Notes: generated by a model from the letters alone, not told the origin. DNA of 64,000 bases from Flavobacteriales bacterium (GCA_026993355.1 JALWTX010000013.1:117687-181686), one strand, 5' to 3'. Shown: positions 1 to 8,072, counted from the first letter of the stretch. A program made the numbers and translations.

Positions 1-998
1 ATTATTTCTACGCCGTCATCTATTTGCTTGGATTTTGGCGCTACAGTAGTTTCGTGCAGACGCATAGGCGTGTTTTGTTGCAAATGCACCTGTTCTTTAA
101 GATGATCGATTTCTTTTTTCAAATCAAAAATCAATTTGTAAAGGACTTCACGGTCTTTATTGAAATCGAAATGAGCTGACTCATGAGGAATAACCGATGG
201 TAATTTTTGACGGTAATTTGGTAAATATTTTTTTAAAGTTTCGCCATCAATAAGTCTTTTCTCTTCCATCACCGAAATTTCTTCGACGACATTTCGCAAC
301 TGCCGGATATTGCCGGGCCACTCATAACTTTCTAATACGGCAATGGCTTCAGGGGTAAGCCGGATAGCCGGTTTGCCATATTTTTGGGCAAAATCCGAAG
401 CAAATTTACGAAAGAGTAGATGAATGTCTCCCTGACGTTCACGCAAGGGCGGAAGTTCAATTTCAACGGTATTTAAACGATAGAATAAGTCTTCTCTAAA
501 TTTTCCTTCTTCTATGAGTTGAATCAAATTTTTATTGGTGGCCGTGACAATGCGTACATCGGTTTTTTGGACTTTAGACGAACCAACCTTAATAAATTCA
601 CCATTTTCCAAGACTCTTAATAAACGGACTTGGGTTGTTAAAGGCAACTCGCCTACTTCATCTAAAAACAAAGTGCCGCCATCCGCTACTTCAAAGTAGC
701 CTTTTCGCGTGCCGGTAGCGCCGGTAAAAGCACCTTTTTCGTGACCAAACAATTCACTGTCAATAGTCCCTTCGGGTATTGCGCCACAGTTGACGGCAAA
801 ATAAGGACCATGTTTGCGATGGGAATTCTGATGAATTATTTTAGGAATATTTTCTTTACCCACTCCGCTTTCTCCGGTAATTAACACGGTAATATCGGTT
901 GGGGCCACCCGGACAGCTTTGTCAAGCGCTCTGTTTAGTTTAGGATCGTTGCCAATTATGCCAAATCGTTGTTTAATACTTTGCAAATGGTCGTACAT
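1..998 (-). CDS. sigma-54 dependent AAA+ transcriptional activator (partial, C-terminus off the left edge)
   Basis: This is an enhancer-binding activator that drives RNA polymerase carrying sigma-54. The Walker A motif GESGVGKE lies at about residues 42-49 and the sigma-54 contact loop GAFTGA at about 88-93, followed by a GGTLFLDEVGEL Walker B stretch and a WPGNIRQLRN sensor 2 region. Only about 20 residues precede the AAA+ domain, so it has no N-terminal receiver or PAS domain; its regulation must come from elsewhere. The C-terminal DNA-binding part is only partly inside the window. In many Bacteroidota a gene of this form sits upstream of an LptE-type gene and secG; whether that holds here cannot be seen. 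The start is the ATG just before the AAA+ core. Confidence 0.93.
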   Translation of the reverse strand, partial: MYDHLQSIKQRFGIIGNDPKLNRALDKAVRVAPTDITVLITGESGVGKENIPKIIHQNSHRKHGPYFAVNCGAIPEGTIDSELFGHEKGAFTGATGTRKGYFEVADGGTLFLDEVGELPLTTQVRLLRVLENGEFIKVGSSKVQKTDVRIVTATNKNLIQLIEEGKFREDLFYRLNTVEIELPPLRERQGDIHLLFRKFASDFAQKYGKPAIRLTPEAIAVLESYEWPGNIRQLRNVVEEISVMEEKRLIDGETLKKYLPNYRQKLPSVIPHESAHFDFNKDREVLYKLIFDLKKEIDHLKEQVHLQQNTPMRLHETTVAPKSKQIDDGVEI

Positions 999-1100
999 AT
1001 TGTTGCCGGTTATTTGGGGTCAGAAATGTGCTCACTGTTGCAAATATAATTAATAAAAATGAATTTCTGCCAAAATGACATTTTCTTTTTCCAACAAAAA

Positions 1101-1118
1101 AACCGGCTTTTGCCGGTT
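1101..1118 (-). terminator. rho-independent terminator of the WxxGxW lipoprotein gene
   Basis: A perfect 7-bp stem AACCGGC/GCCGGTT with a 4-nt loop is followed, reading the minus strand, by a run of T. It lies directly downstream of the lipoprotein gene at 1141-1467. Confidence 0.8.
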
Positions 1119-1140
1119 AAATAACTCCTGAAAAAAATGT

Positions 1141-1467
1141 TTATCGCCAGTGTCCGGGTATCCAACGCCAGCCGTGTGGAGTGTGTTTCCAATGACCGGG
1201 GACCCAAACCATGCCCCGTCTCTTTTTTACACAATGTCCTTTTACCCAAACAAAAATATGGCCATTCCATTTCCAATGGCCTTTGATCCAAATATTATGT
1301 CGATGACATTTTTTTACGCGTTCATATTTGGGTTTAGGGGGTGTTTTCTTAACATAGACAACGGTGGTTACTTGTGCGCGTCGTTGTGCAACAGCTTGAT
1401 TTGAACTACAGGCGCTAAGCAAAAAAAAGGACCATAAGGTTAAAAAATAAAAAATTTTAATTTTCAT
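1141..1467 (-). CDS. small WxxGxW-repeat lipoprotein (YXWGXW family)
   Basis: A 108-residue protein with a lipoprotein signal peptide; the lipobox is LSAC with Cys20. The mature part is basic and built from aromatic repeats of the form WxxGHW: IWIKGHW, VWVKGHC, VWVPGHW and WIPGHW. Repeats of this kind define the YXWGXW family of small secreted or lipid-anchored proteins found in several phyla; their function is not established. Histidine, lysine and arginine are unusually frequent, so nucleic acid, polysaccharide or metal binding would be plausible, but this is a guess from composition. It is transcribed alone, ends at a strong terminator, and is divergent from the ArsC-like gene. Confidence 0.8.
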   Translation of the reverse strand: MKIKIFYFLTLWSFFLLSACSSNQAVAQRRAQVTTVVYVKKTPPKPKYERVKKCHRHNIWIKGHWKWNGHIFVWVKGHCVKKRRGMVWVPGHWKHTPHGWRWIPGHWR

Positions 1468-1610
1468 ATCGGATAGGTTTTGATTTCATGAATAAGACAA
1501 TGAACAAGCGCAAAGGTTTAATTAGTATTTTAAATCATTCTATAAAAAATACTTATAAATGAAATTGTTGCCAATACTAAAAAATTCTATTTTTGTTGCA
1601 AAGCATTATT

Positions 1611-1991
1611 ATGGCAAAAAAAGTTTATTATTTAAAAACCTGTGATACTTCAAGACGCATTATAAAGGAATTAGGGAGCTTGCTGGATGGTTTTGAATAT
1701 CAAGAAATAAAATCAGAACCTATTACAGCACGACAATTAGAAAAGATGCGCAATTTGGCAGGGTCTTATGAAGCCCTTTTTAGCCGGAGGGCAAAAAAAT
1801 ATCATGCGATGGATTTGAAAAATCAAGCATTGACAGAAGATGATTATAAATATTACTTATTAAATGACTATACTTTTTTAAAGCTTCCGGTTATTATGGT
1901 CGACAATGATATTTTTGTAGGAAGCGGCAATAAAAATTTAAGCCAATTAAAGGAAACTTTGCAGAAAAAAATAGCCCCAAATGACCAGTAG
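1611..1991 (+). CDS. ArsC/Spx/MgsR-type thioredoxin-fold protein
   Basis: A 126-residue protein beginning MAKKVYYLKTCDTSRRI, the strand-loop-helix start of the ArsC/Spx family, with a single Cys in the TCDTSRR loop where ArsC has its catalytic cysteine. The later LPVIMVDNDIFVGSG segment matches the family's C-terminal cis-proline strand (family: LRRPLI...D...VG). Members include arsenate reductases, Spx-like regulators and uncharacterised reductases; nothing here decides which. An upstream in-frame TTG would add six residues, but the ATG gives the family-like N-terminus. Its last 11 bp overlap the start of the EamA transporter gene, suggesting coupled translation. Confidence 0.8.
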   Translation: MAKKVYYLKTCDTSRRIIKELGSLLDGFEYQEIKSEPITARQLEKMRNLAGSYEALFSRRAKKYHAMDLKNQALTEDDYKYYLLNDYTFLKLPVIMVDNDIFVGSGNKNLSQLKETLQKKIAPNDQ

Positions 1992-2928
1992 GCAAAAAGG
2001 TTTATTGTTTGCTTTTTTGGCGGCTCTTATTTATGGGGTCACTTTTACAGTTGCTAAAGATGTGATGAAAATTCATATTCCGTCATTTGCATTTGTTTTG
2101 ATGCGGGTTAGCGGTGCCATGGTTATTTTTTGGTTACTTTCTTTTTTGTGGCCTAAAGAAAAAGTTGAACGGTCAGACTATCTGAAGTTTTTTGTGGCGG
2201 CACTGTTTGGTATAGGTATTAATATGATGAGTTTTTTGACCGGTTTGTCTTATACGTCACCTATTTCGGCATCAGTTTTAATGATTACGGCTCCGATTTT
2301 TGTGATGGTTTTTTCCTTTATTTTTTTAAAAAATCCCATTAACAGATACAAAATTTTAGGCGTTTTTTTAGGTATGGCCGGTGCCGCCTTTTTAATTATC
2401 TATGGAAAAGGCGACCAAAGTCCGGGGAGCAACCCGCGTTTAGGTAATTTTTTGGTTGCTTTAAATGCCATATCTTACGCTTTGTATTTAATTTTGGCTA
2501 AACCTATCTTAAAAAAATATAATCCGGTAACTTTTGCCAAATGGCTTTATACCTTCGGATTTTTCCTTATTTTACCTTTTAGTCTAAAAGAATTTTTGGC
2601 CATAAAATGGCAGGTTATTCCTCTGAATATCCATTTAAAAATTGCTTTTGTCGTCCTGTTTTCGACTGTTTTGACCTATTTGTTTAATCTGTATGCCCTA
2701 AAAGCTTTAAAACCGACGACGATGAGTGTCTTTATTTATTTGCAACCGCTCATTGCCAGTATTTTTGCTATCTTTGTTGGTGCCGATCAACTAAGTTTAG
2801 TCAAAATAATTTCGGCTATTCTTATTATTTCAGGCGTATATTTAGTCAACATATCTACCAAACGTAAAACAAACAATGATACTATCCATGACAGGTTACG
2901 GCAAGGCCGGACAAAACTTTCAAAATAA
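1981..2928 (+). CDS. EamA/DMT-family membrane transporter
   Basis: A 315-residue inner-membrane protein with about ten hydrophobic segments arranged as two similar halves, the pattern of the drug/metabolite transporter (EamA) superfamily. The first half starts FAFLAALIYGVTFTVAKDV and the second LVALNAISYALYLILAKPI, the usual start of each EamA repeat. Family members export amino acids, nucleotides or other metabolites; the substrate cannot be read from the sequence. It overlaps the ArsC-like gene by 11 bp upstream and yicC by 53 bp downstream, so all three are probably on one transcript. Confidence 0.9.
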   Translation: MTSRQKGLLFAFLAALIYGVTFTVAKDVMKIHIPSFAFVLMRVSGAMVIFWLLSFLWPKEKVERSDYLKFFVAALFGIGINMMSFLTGLSYTSPISASVLMITAPIFVMVFSFIFLKNPINRYKILGVFLGMAGAAFLIIYGKGDQSPGSNPRLGNFLVALNAISYALYLILAKPILKKYNPVTFAKWLYTFGFFLILPFSLKEFLAIKWQVIPLNIHLKIAFVVLFSTVLTYLFNLYALKALKPTTMSVFIYLQPLIASIFAIFVGADQLSLVKIISAILIISGVYLVNISTKRKTNNDTIHDRLRQGRTKLSK

Positions 2929-3739
2929 AAATATTCAAATTGAGTTACGGGCTTTAAACAGTAAAAATTTTGATTTAAAAGCGCGAATTCCGGTTGCTTA
3001 TCGAGAAAAAGAAATGGACATCCGGAAATTTTTGTCCAATAAATTAAAACGGGGAAAAGTTGACCTTAATTTGATTGTGGAAGATGTCATTGACCAGCCC
3101 AAAAACCAAATTAATACACCTATTTTAACCGCTTATTTACAGCAACTTAAATCCATTCAGCCTACTGCTGATGATACCCAACTATTGGTGGCTGCCTTGC
3201 GTTTGCCTGATGTTTTGCAAGCAGCACAAGAAGATATTGATGAGGCAGAATGGCAAATGTTAATGGCACTCTTGGCTGAGGCGGCTGATCAATTAACCCA
3301 TTATCGGCGGGATGAAGGCATAGCTTTAGAAACTGATTTGAGAAAGCAACTTTATGCTATCGAAACCGGTTTGTCTAACATCTCTCAGCTCGATGGCAAC
3401 CGCTTAATCAGAATAAAAAGCCGCTTAAAAGAGGCTTTAGATCAATTAAAAATAGAGGTTGATGCCAACCGTTTTGAACAAGAATTGATTTATTATTTAG
3501 AAAAACTGGATATAAATGAAGAAAAGGTGCGATTAGCTAATCATTTAGCTTACTTTAAGGAGGAGTTGGAGACAAATAATGATTTAAAAGGGAAAAAATT
3601 AGGTTTCATAACCCAAGAAATAGGTCGTGAAATCAACACAATCGGATCTAAAGCCAATGACAGTGATATACAACGTGAAGTAGTCAAAATGAAAGATGCT
3701 TTAGAAAAAATTAAAGAACAAGTTTTGAATGTTTTATAA
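2876..3739 (+). CDS. yicC: YicC/YloC-family endoribonuclease
   Basis: A 287-residue cytoplasmic protein that begins MILSMTGYGKA, the hallmark N-terminus of the YicC/YloC family, followed by the conserved LRALNSKNFDLKARIP segment. The C-terminal part contains the family's conserved GKKLGFITQEIGREINTIGSKAND stretch (positions about 3589-3660), which carries acidic residues implicated in metal-dependent RNA cleavage. Family members are endoribonucleases linked to stationary-phase fitness and small-RNA turnover. In many Bacteroidota yicC is followed by guanylate kinase; here a crotonase follows instead. Its ATG lies inside the end of the EamA gene, a 53-bp overlap in a different frame. Confidence 0.93.
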   Translation: MILSMTGYGKAGQNFQNKNIQIELRALNSKNFDLKARIPVAYREKEMDIRKFLSNKLKRGKVDLNLIVEDVIDQPKNQINTPILTAYLQQLKSIQPTADDTQLLVAALRLPDVLQAAQEDIDEAEWQMLMALLAEAADQLTHYRRDEGIALETDLRKQLYAIETGLSNISQLDGNRLIRIKSRLKEALDQLKIEVDANRFEQELIYYLEKLDINEEKVRLANHLAYFKEELETNNDLKGKKLGFITQEIGREINTIGSKANDSDIQREVVKMKDALEKIKEQVLNVL

Positions 3740-3755
3740 ATAAACGGATACCCAT

Positions 3756-4511
3756 ATGGAGCAAGCTTATGTTAATTTAACGGTGGAACGTCAAATTGGA
3801 ATTATTACTTTTTATCATCCTTCGGCCAATGCCATGCCGGGATATTTATTGAGCCGGTTGGCTCAAACTATTACCAAGGCCGGTGAGGATGATCGGATTA
3901 GAGTGGTTGTCTTGCAAAGTGAAGGACGGACATTTTGTGCCGGTGCTTCGTTTGATGAATTATTGGCACTGAAAAATCATGAACAAGCAGTCGATTTTTT
4001 TATGGGATTTGCCCGTGTTATAAATGCCATGCGTGAAGCCCCCAAATTTATTTTGGCTAAAGTACAAGGCAAGGCTGTGGGTGGCGGTGTCGGTCTTATA
4101 GCGGGTGCCGATTATGCCATAGCCAGTGAAAAAGCCGCCGTTAAATTGTCAGAGCTATCAATAGGCATCGGTCCATATGTAATAGGTCCGGCTGTGAAAA
4201 GAAAAATAGGGATTGCGGCTTTTTCGGAATTGTCTATTGACGCTACCACTTGGCATACAGCTTTTTGGGCAAAAGAAAAATCTTTGTATGCCAAAGTTTT
4301 GCCTTCTTTAAATCAATTGAATGAGGCCATTGATTTTTTGGCTGATAAATTGCTTAAATATGATCCGGTTGCGACCGCCCGTTTAAAACAGGATTTATGG
4401 GATGGAACAGAGAATTGGCCTGTTTTATTGGCTGAAAAAGCAGAAATTTCGGCCCGTTTGGTCATGCAAGAATATGCTAAATCCTTTTTATCAAAATTTA
4501 AAAAGACTTAA
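3756..4511 (+). CDS. enoyl-CoA hydratase/isomerase family protein, methylglutaconyl-CoA hydratase-like
   Basis: A 251-residue crotonase-fold enzyme. The oxyanion-hole segment FCAGASFDEL is at about residues 64-73 and the active-site loop GKAVGGGVGLIAGADYAIAS follows at about 107-126. The second catalytic Glu is kept in KLSELSIGIGPYVIGP, while the first Glu of classical crotonase (GGGCE) is replaced by Gly. GGGVG plus an SE-xxLG-xxP-xxIxP pattern is typical of the LiuC/methylglutaconyl-CoA hydratase side of the superfamily, used in leucine breakdown, so that is the best guess. It is 16 bp downstream of yicC and probably cotranscribed with it. Confidence 0.85.
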   Translation: MEQAYVNLTVERQIGIITFYHPSANAMPGYLLSRLAQTITKAGEDDRIRVVVLQSEGRTFCAGASFDELLALKNHEQAVDFFMGFARVINAMREAPKFILAKVQGKAVGGGVGLIAGADYAIASEKAAVKLSELSIGIGPYVIGPAVKRKIGIAAFSELSIDATTWHTAFWAKEKSLYAKVLPSLNQLNEAIDFLADKLLKYDPVATARLKQDLWDGTENWPVLLAEKAEISARLVMQEYAKSFLSKFKKT

Positions 4512-4528
4512 CTCGTTCTTATTCAATA

Positions 4529-4690
4529 AAACGGTTAATATATGGCGTCGTAGCGGGCTTAAAGTTCGCTTTCCTTCGCCTTATGCAACAATGATAGGAA
4601 AATTCATAGAATTTTCAGGTGCAAATACGCCTAAACATTGAAGTAGGCGAGAACCCCGCTATGCGCTATATATAGTGTTGGTAGCCGTTA
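4529..4690. repeat. 162-bp imperfect inverted repeat, attC-like in shape
   Basis: The two ends of this non-coding block fold back on each other. Reading the right arm as its reverse complement, both arms share, in order, AACGG-x-TA, ATATAT-x-GCG, TAGCGGG and TCGC. The right arm has eight extra bases (CCAACACT), giving a bulge, and the centre holds an additional 6-bp hairpin CGCCTA/TAGGCG at 4628-4649. Long imperfect palindromes with extrahelical bases are the architecture of integron attC sites, although the canonical integron core sequence is not seen. It lies immediately after the crotonase gene and before the AT-rich gene at 4752-5345. Confidence 0.6.
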
Positions 4691-4695
4691 TTAAT

Positions 4696-4741
4696 ATTAG
4701 CAGTTTTTAATCATTGGATATAGATTAATAGAACTGCTAAT
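4696..4741. repeat. 10-bp perfect inverted repeat
   Basis: ATTAGCAGTT and AACTGCTAAT are perfect complements separated by 26 bp. They stand between the larger palindrome and the 3' end of the gene at 4752-5345. There is no clear T-run, so it is more likely structural, or part of the cassette end, than a classical terminator. Confidence 0.5.
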
Positions 4742-4751
4742 TGTAAAAACA

Positions 4752-5345
4752 TTATAACATTTTACTCAATTGGAAACCAAAAATTGAAACTCCGTCGTCA
4801 TGTAAATCTGTGGCACCAAAAATAACACCCAACGCATAACTTTTAATATGATAGTTATAGAAAATTTTAAATGAATATGAATTTCGAACACCACTTTTAT
4901 GAATTATACCTATAAAATCACCAGATGGATTGCTATAATTATAATAGTTATCTGAATAAATACTATATCCGTAACCTGCTCCAATTCCAAAATCAATTGA
5001 GTTGATTTTTTTGTTTTTAAAGTATTTAAATGGATTAACTAAAAGATAGATTTCTATCAGGCCTGCTGATTTTTCACCATTATTCCTATTTTTATTTATG
5101 AAGTACTCTTTACCATCTATATCATTTTTATAATATTCAATCTGCTGTTTCTTTAATGATGAAGTTTCAAATGTAAAAGTAGGGGCAATTTGAATACCAT
5201 TTAAGATTTCAAAACCTATATCAGTTGAAAAATAATAACCATCAAATGGATTGCCATATCCGGCAAATCCCGTATTTAATCTTATTGTATTTTGTGAAAA
5301 AGTTAGTTGAGAAATTAAAAGGGTAATAAAAAATATTTTTTTCAT
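4752..5345 (-). CDS. hypothetical outer-membrane beta-barrel-like protein
   Basis: A 197-residue protein with a clear signal peptide (MKKIFFITLLISQLTFS, cleavage before QN). The mature part alternates polar and aromatic residues with many Gly, Tyr and Phe, for example GFAGYGNPFDGYYFSTDIG and DFGIGAGYGYSIY, as in small Bacteroidota outer-membrane barrels; the end LHDDGVSIFGFQLSKML is also barrel-like. I do not recognise a named family. Codon use is more AT-rich than its neighbours. It stands alone on the minus strand between palindromic sequences, which suggests a mobile or cassette-borne gene. The ATG at MKKIFF was preferred over one 13 codons upstream because it gives a normal signal peptide. 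Confidence 0.6.
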   Translation of the reverse strand: MKKIFFITLLISQLTFSQNTIRLNTGFAGYGNPFDGYYFSTDIGFEILNGIQIAPTFTFETSSLKKQQIEYYKNDIDGKEYFINKNRNNGEKSAGLIEIYLLVNPFKYFKNKKINSIDFGIGAGYGYSIYSDNYYNYSNPSGDFIGIIHKSGVRNSYSFKIFYNYHIKSYALGVIFGATDLHDDGVSIFGFQLSKML

Positions 5346-5545
5346 AATATTAGATTTAATGATGATAAGTTTTCTATTGATCATTGATATTTTTTAATTC
5401 AAAAAATTTTATTTTGTTACCATACTACAAAGTAATAGTTTTACAAACTGATATCTTGAAACTATTAAATTAGGTTTTACATTTTACTCATCACGAAATT
5501 ATTTTTTTTCTTGCTAATCTTTTATTAGAATAACCTTACTCCAAT

Positions 5546-5556
5546 GGCTACCAACA
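5546..5556. repeat. second copy of an 11-bp sequence bracketing the cassette-like gene
   Basis: GGCTACCAACA here is the exact reverse complement of TGTTGGTAGCC at 4676-4686. The two copies flank the AT-rich gene as an inverted pair about 860 bp apart. A separate 9-bp inverted repeat, TCACTTAAG/CTTAAGTGA at 5569-5600, spans the pdxA stop codon and may act as its terminator. Confidence 0.5.
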
Positions 5557-5581
5557 TTTTAATAATTTTCACTTAAGGGTG

Positions 5582-6634
5582 TTATTTATTTCTTAAGTGA
5601 TTAGTTTTTAGTATATTACTTGTGAGTTCTGCCCATTCTTTACGTTTTTTAAAGATGTCAATAGCGGTAAAGACTGCTTCTCTGAATGAGCCGGGGTCGG
5701 CTATATTTTTTCCGGCTATTTCATAGGCGGTTCCATGGTCGGGAGAGGTGCGGATTTTATTTAACCCGGCTGTATAATTTACGCCTTTTCCAAAACTTAA
5801 GGTTTTGAAGGGGATTAAGCCTTGGTCGTGATACATGGCTAAAATCGCATCAAATTTTTTATAATTATCGCCGGTAAAAAAACTATCAGCTGCATAAGGC
5901 CCAAAAACCAAAAAGTCTTCCGCTTGAAGTTTTTCTATAGCAGGACGTATAATTTCATCTTCTTCTTTCCCGATAATGCCACCGTCACCCGCGTGGGGGT
6001 TGAGCCCTAAAACTGCAATTTTAGGTTTATCAATGCCGAAATCTTGTTGCAAACTTTGTGACATAATTTGCACTTTGTCTATTATTTTTTCTTCAGTAAT
6101 ATGTTCAGCAACTTCATTAATGGGTAAATGGTCCGTCACCAAACCTATTTTTAAATCTTCGGTGACCATAAACATCAAGGGGCTTCCGGATAATTCTTGC
6201 GCTAAATAATCTGTATGTCCGGGAAAGTCAAAAGCTTCACTTTGTATAGTTTCTTTATTAAAAGGTGCCGTAACCAAGACATCTATTTCTCCTTGTTTTA
6301 AGGCTTCAACCGCTTTTATAAAGGAATCAACGGCATATTGACCAATAATTTTAGTCGGTTTTCCTGGATCCATGGGCACCGGTTCTTTCCACAAGTTTAA
6401 AACATTCAGTTTATTTGGAAAGGCTTGGTTAACATGGGTAATACCATGTAAGTCTATTTTTAAGTTGAGTAATTTTTTTTGAAAAGAAAGTGCCTTTGTA
6501 GAGGCATAAACAATTGGTGTGCAAAAATCAAACATCAAATTGTTTTGAAAAGTTTTTAAAATGACTTCGGCGCCTATTCCATTTAAATCACCAACGCTTA
6601 TGCCGACCTTTATTTTATTTTTTTTATTTTTCAT
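5582..6634 (-). CDS. pdxA: 4-hydroxythreonine-4-phosphate dehydrogenase
   Basis: PdxA oxidises 4-phosphohydroxy-L-threonine with NAD+, a step in the DXP-dependent route to pyridoxal 5'-phosphate. The 350-residue protein starts VGISVGDLNGIG, the conserved N-terminal loop, and has the substrate His in FPGHTDY (H140) and the expected metal-binding histidines in TDHLP (H169), NPHAGDGG (H213) and YHDQGLIPFK (H269). The length is normal for the family. The ATG at 6634 was chosen because AAAGGAAA lies just upstream; nine further upstream codons are possible. It is monocistronic, with a TAnnTTTG promoter box in front. Confidence 0.96.
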   Translation of the reverse strand: MKNKKNKIKVGISVGDLNGIGAEVILKTFQNNLMFDFCTPIVYASTKALSFQKKLLNLKIDLHGITHVNQAFPNKLNVLNLWKEPVPMDPGKPTKIIGQYAVDSFIKAVEALKQGEIDVLVTAPFNKETIQSEAFDFPGHTDYLAQELSGSPLMFMVTEDLKIGLVTDHLPINEVAEHITEEKIIDKVQIMSQSLQQDFGIDKPKIAVLGLNPHAGDGGIIGKEEDEIIRPAIEKLQAEDFLVFGPYAADSFFTGDNYKKFDAILAMYHDQGLIPFKTLSFGKGVNYTAGLNKIRTSPDHGTAYEIAGKNIADPGSFREAVFTAIDIFKKRKEWAELTSNILKTNHLRNK

Positions 6635-6658
6635 GGTATTTCCTTTCAAGGTGTATAG

Positions 6659-6666
6659 CAAAGATA
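6659..6666 (-). promoter_or_regulatory. Bacteroidota -7 box of pdxA
   Basis: The minus strand reads TATCTTTG, matching TAnnTTTG, 25 bp before the pdxA ATG. No good TTTG -33 element is seen upstream. Confidence 0.45.
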
Positions 6667-6754
6667 TTAATTTTCTTTTAATCCTAAATTTTGATTATGA
6701 AATTGACTGGCGGTTGCAATCTAATTCAATGGACTATTGAGATGGGTGCCAAAA

Positions 6755-6780
6755 AAACACCGGCAATTTCACCGGTGTTT
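6755..6780 (-). terminator. rho-independent terminator of dps
   Basis: A perfect 9-bp stem AAACACCGG/CCGGTGTTT with an 8-nt loop has T-runs on both sides. It lies just after the dps stop codon and could stop transcription in either direction. Confidence 0.85.
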
Positions 6781-6788
6781 TTTAAATT

Positions 6789-7262
6789 TTAGCCTAAAAA
6801 TGCAGAGTACATCCAAACGAGTTTTTCCTGCTCTCTGATATAATCACTCATTAAAGCATTGGTCCCTTCATCCCCAATTTGGTCTGACAGGTCCAAAATT
6901 TCTCGTTGTTTGAGAATTAAAAGTTTAAAAGCAGTCAATATTTCTTCCACATCTTTAATACTATCACTGGTAAAAGTGCTTTCTTTTATTTGCGCTAAAG
7001 AGATGTATTGTGAATACCGGTATTCGGGGGAATACCCCAGTGTTAAAATCCTTTCGGCAATATCATCTATTTTAATAAACAAATCATTGTACAACTCTTC
7101 AAACTTAGTATGCAACTCAAAAAATTTATCTCCTTTAATGTTCCAATGATAGCCTCTGACGTTTTGATAAAAAACGGAATAATTGGCTAATAATTCATTG
7201 AGTTTTCCGGCTAATTTTTTACTTTCATTTTGGTTTAATCCTATTTGGTTTAATGTTTTCAT
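6789..7262 (-). CDS. dps: Dps-family ferritin-like DNA protection protein
   Basis: Dps forms a 12-subunit shell that oxidises Fe2+ with hydrogen peroxide and stores the iron, protecting DNA. The 157-residue protein has the ferroxidase residues at the expected spacing: H39 (YHWNIKG), H51 and E55 (HTKFEELY), D66 and E70 (DDIAERIL). The length is typical and the N-terminus is short, with several lysines that could contact DNA. It is monocistronic with its own terminator and stands next to tpx, a peroxidase, making a small oxidative-stress neighbourhood. Confidence 0.95.
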   Translation of the reverse strand: MKTLNQIGLNQNESKKLAGKLNELLANYSVFYQNVRGYHWNIKGDKFFELHTKFEELYNDLFIKIDDIAERILTLGYSPEYRYSQYISLAQIKESTFTSDSIKDVEEILTAFKLLILKQREILDLSDQIGDEGTNALMSDYIREQEKLVWMYSAFLG

Positions 7263-7383
7263 AATATATATTTTTTTAAAGTTTGTATGTCAAAAGTAAA
7301 CCGGAAATAACTTTAATGTTATAAAATGTAATGATTGTTTTTTATATGGCTATAAAATTTTGTTATTCTTTGAGCATGAAAAA

Positions 7384-7405
7384 AAGTGCTGCAAACGCAA
7401 CACTT
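7384..7405 (-). terminator. rho-independent terminator of tpx
   Basis: A 9-bp stem AAGTGCTGC/GCAACACTT with one G-T pair and a 4-nt loop is followed on the minus strand by a T-run. It lies just downstream of tpx. Confidence 0.75.
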
Positions 7406-7431
7406 CAATTATATTATTTTGTGGGTATCAA

Positions 7432-7935
7432 TTATTTTAAAGCTGCTAAAACTTCATCGTAATTAGGTTCGTCTACAATTTCCGGTACTTGTTGTGTATA
7501 GATGACTTGTCCATTTTCATCAATAACAACAACGGCTCTGGAAAATAATTCGGCCAAAGGGCCATCTATAATTTCGACGCCATAATCTTTACCGAAATTG
7601 CTGCTACATTTGAAACCCGATAGGTCAATGACATTTTCAATACCTTCACTACTGCAAAAACGTGCATGGGCAAAAGGTAAATCTTTTGAAATAGCCAATA
7701 CTTTGGTATTGTCTAAACCGGTAGCCAATTCATTAAATTTTCTAACAGATGCTGCACATGTAGGCGTATCTAAACTCGGAAAAATATTTAAGACTAATTT
7801 TTGACCTTTAAAATCGGCTAGAGTTTTAGTACTTAAATCTGTTGCCGTTAATTTAAAGTCAGGTGCTTGGCTGCCTACAGCAGGCAATTCGCCTATGGTA
7901 TTAACAGGATTACCTTTTAAAGTTATTTTTGCCAT
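7432..7935 (-). CDS. tpx: thiol peroxidase (atypical 2-Cys peroxiredoxin)
   Basis: Tpx reduces hydrogen peroxide and alkyl hydroperoxides using thioredoxin. The 167-residue protein has the peroxidatic Cys60 in SLDTPTC and the resolving Cys94 in ARFCSSEGI, the same spacing as the E. coli enzyme, plus the family start ITLKGNPV. A third Cys lies in GFKCSSNFG. The ATG before AKITLKG was chosen over an upstream start that would add nine residues. A TACATTTG promoter box lies 27 bp upstream. The gene is divergent from the manganese transporter gene, a pairing that fits a peroxide and metal stress response. Confidence 0.97.
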   Translation of the reverse strand: MAKITLKGNPVNTIGELPAVGSQAPDFKLTATDLSTKTLADFKGQKLVLNIFPSLDTPTCAASVRKFNELATGLDNTKVLAISKDLPFAHARFCSSEGIENVIDLSGFKCSSNFGKDYGVEIIDGPLAELFSRAVVVIDENGQVIYTQQVPEIVDEPNYDEVLAALK

Positions 7936-7961
7936 TTTTTTATTTTTTAAAATTAATAACA

Positions 7962-7969
7962 CAAATGTA
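7962..7969 (-). promoter_or_regulatory. Bacteroidota -7 box of tpx
   Basis: The minus strand reads TACATTTG, a full match to TAnnTTTG, upstream of the tpx start codon. The -33 element is not evident. Confidence 0.45.
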
Positions 7970-8072
7970 ATATTTAAATATTAACTTATTACGAAATTCG
8001 ATATTAAAATAATTTATTTACAACATAATGAAAACTTATTGCACAAATTTATAATATCGCTTATTTTTTAAT

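Noticed and set aside
1150..1404. 84-residue reading frame opposite the repeat lipoprotein
   Set aside because: It is an antisense shadow of the lipoprotein gene, which has a lipobox and clear repeats.
3756..4511. Crotonase as an inactive enzyme because one catalytic Glu is missing
   Set aside because: The GGGVG and SE pattern is normal for the methylglutaconyl-CoA hydratase branch, so loss of function is not implied.
4402..4641. 79-residue reading frame on the plus strand overlapping the crotonase end
   Set aside because: It runs out of the crotonase gene in another frame into the palindromic repeat and has no protein-like features.
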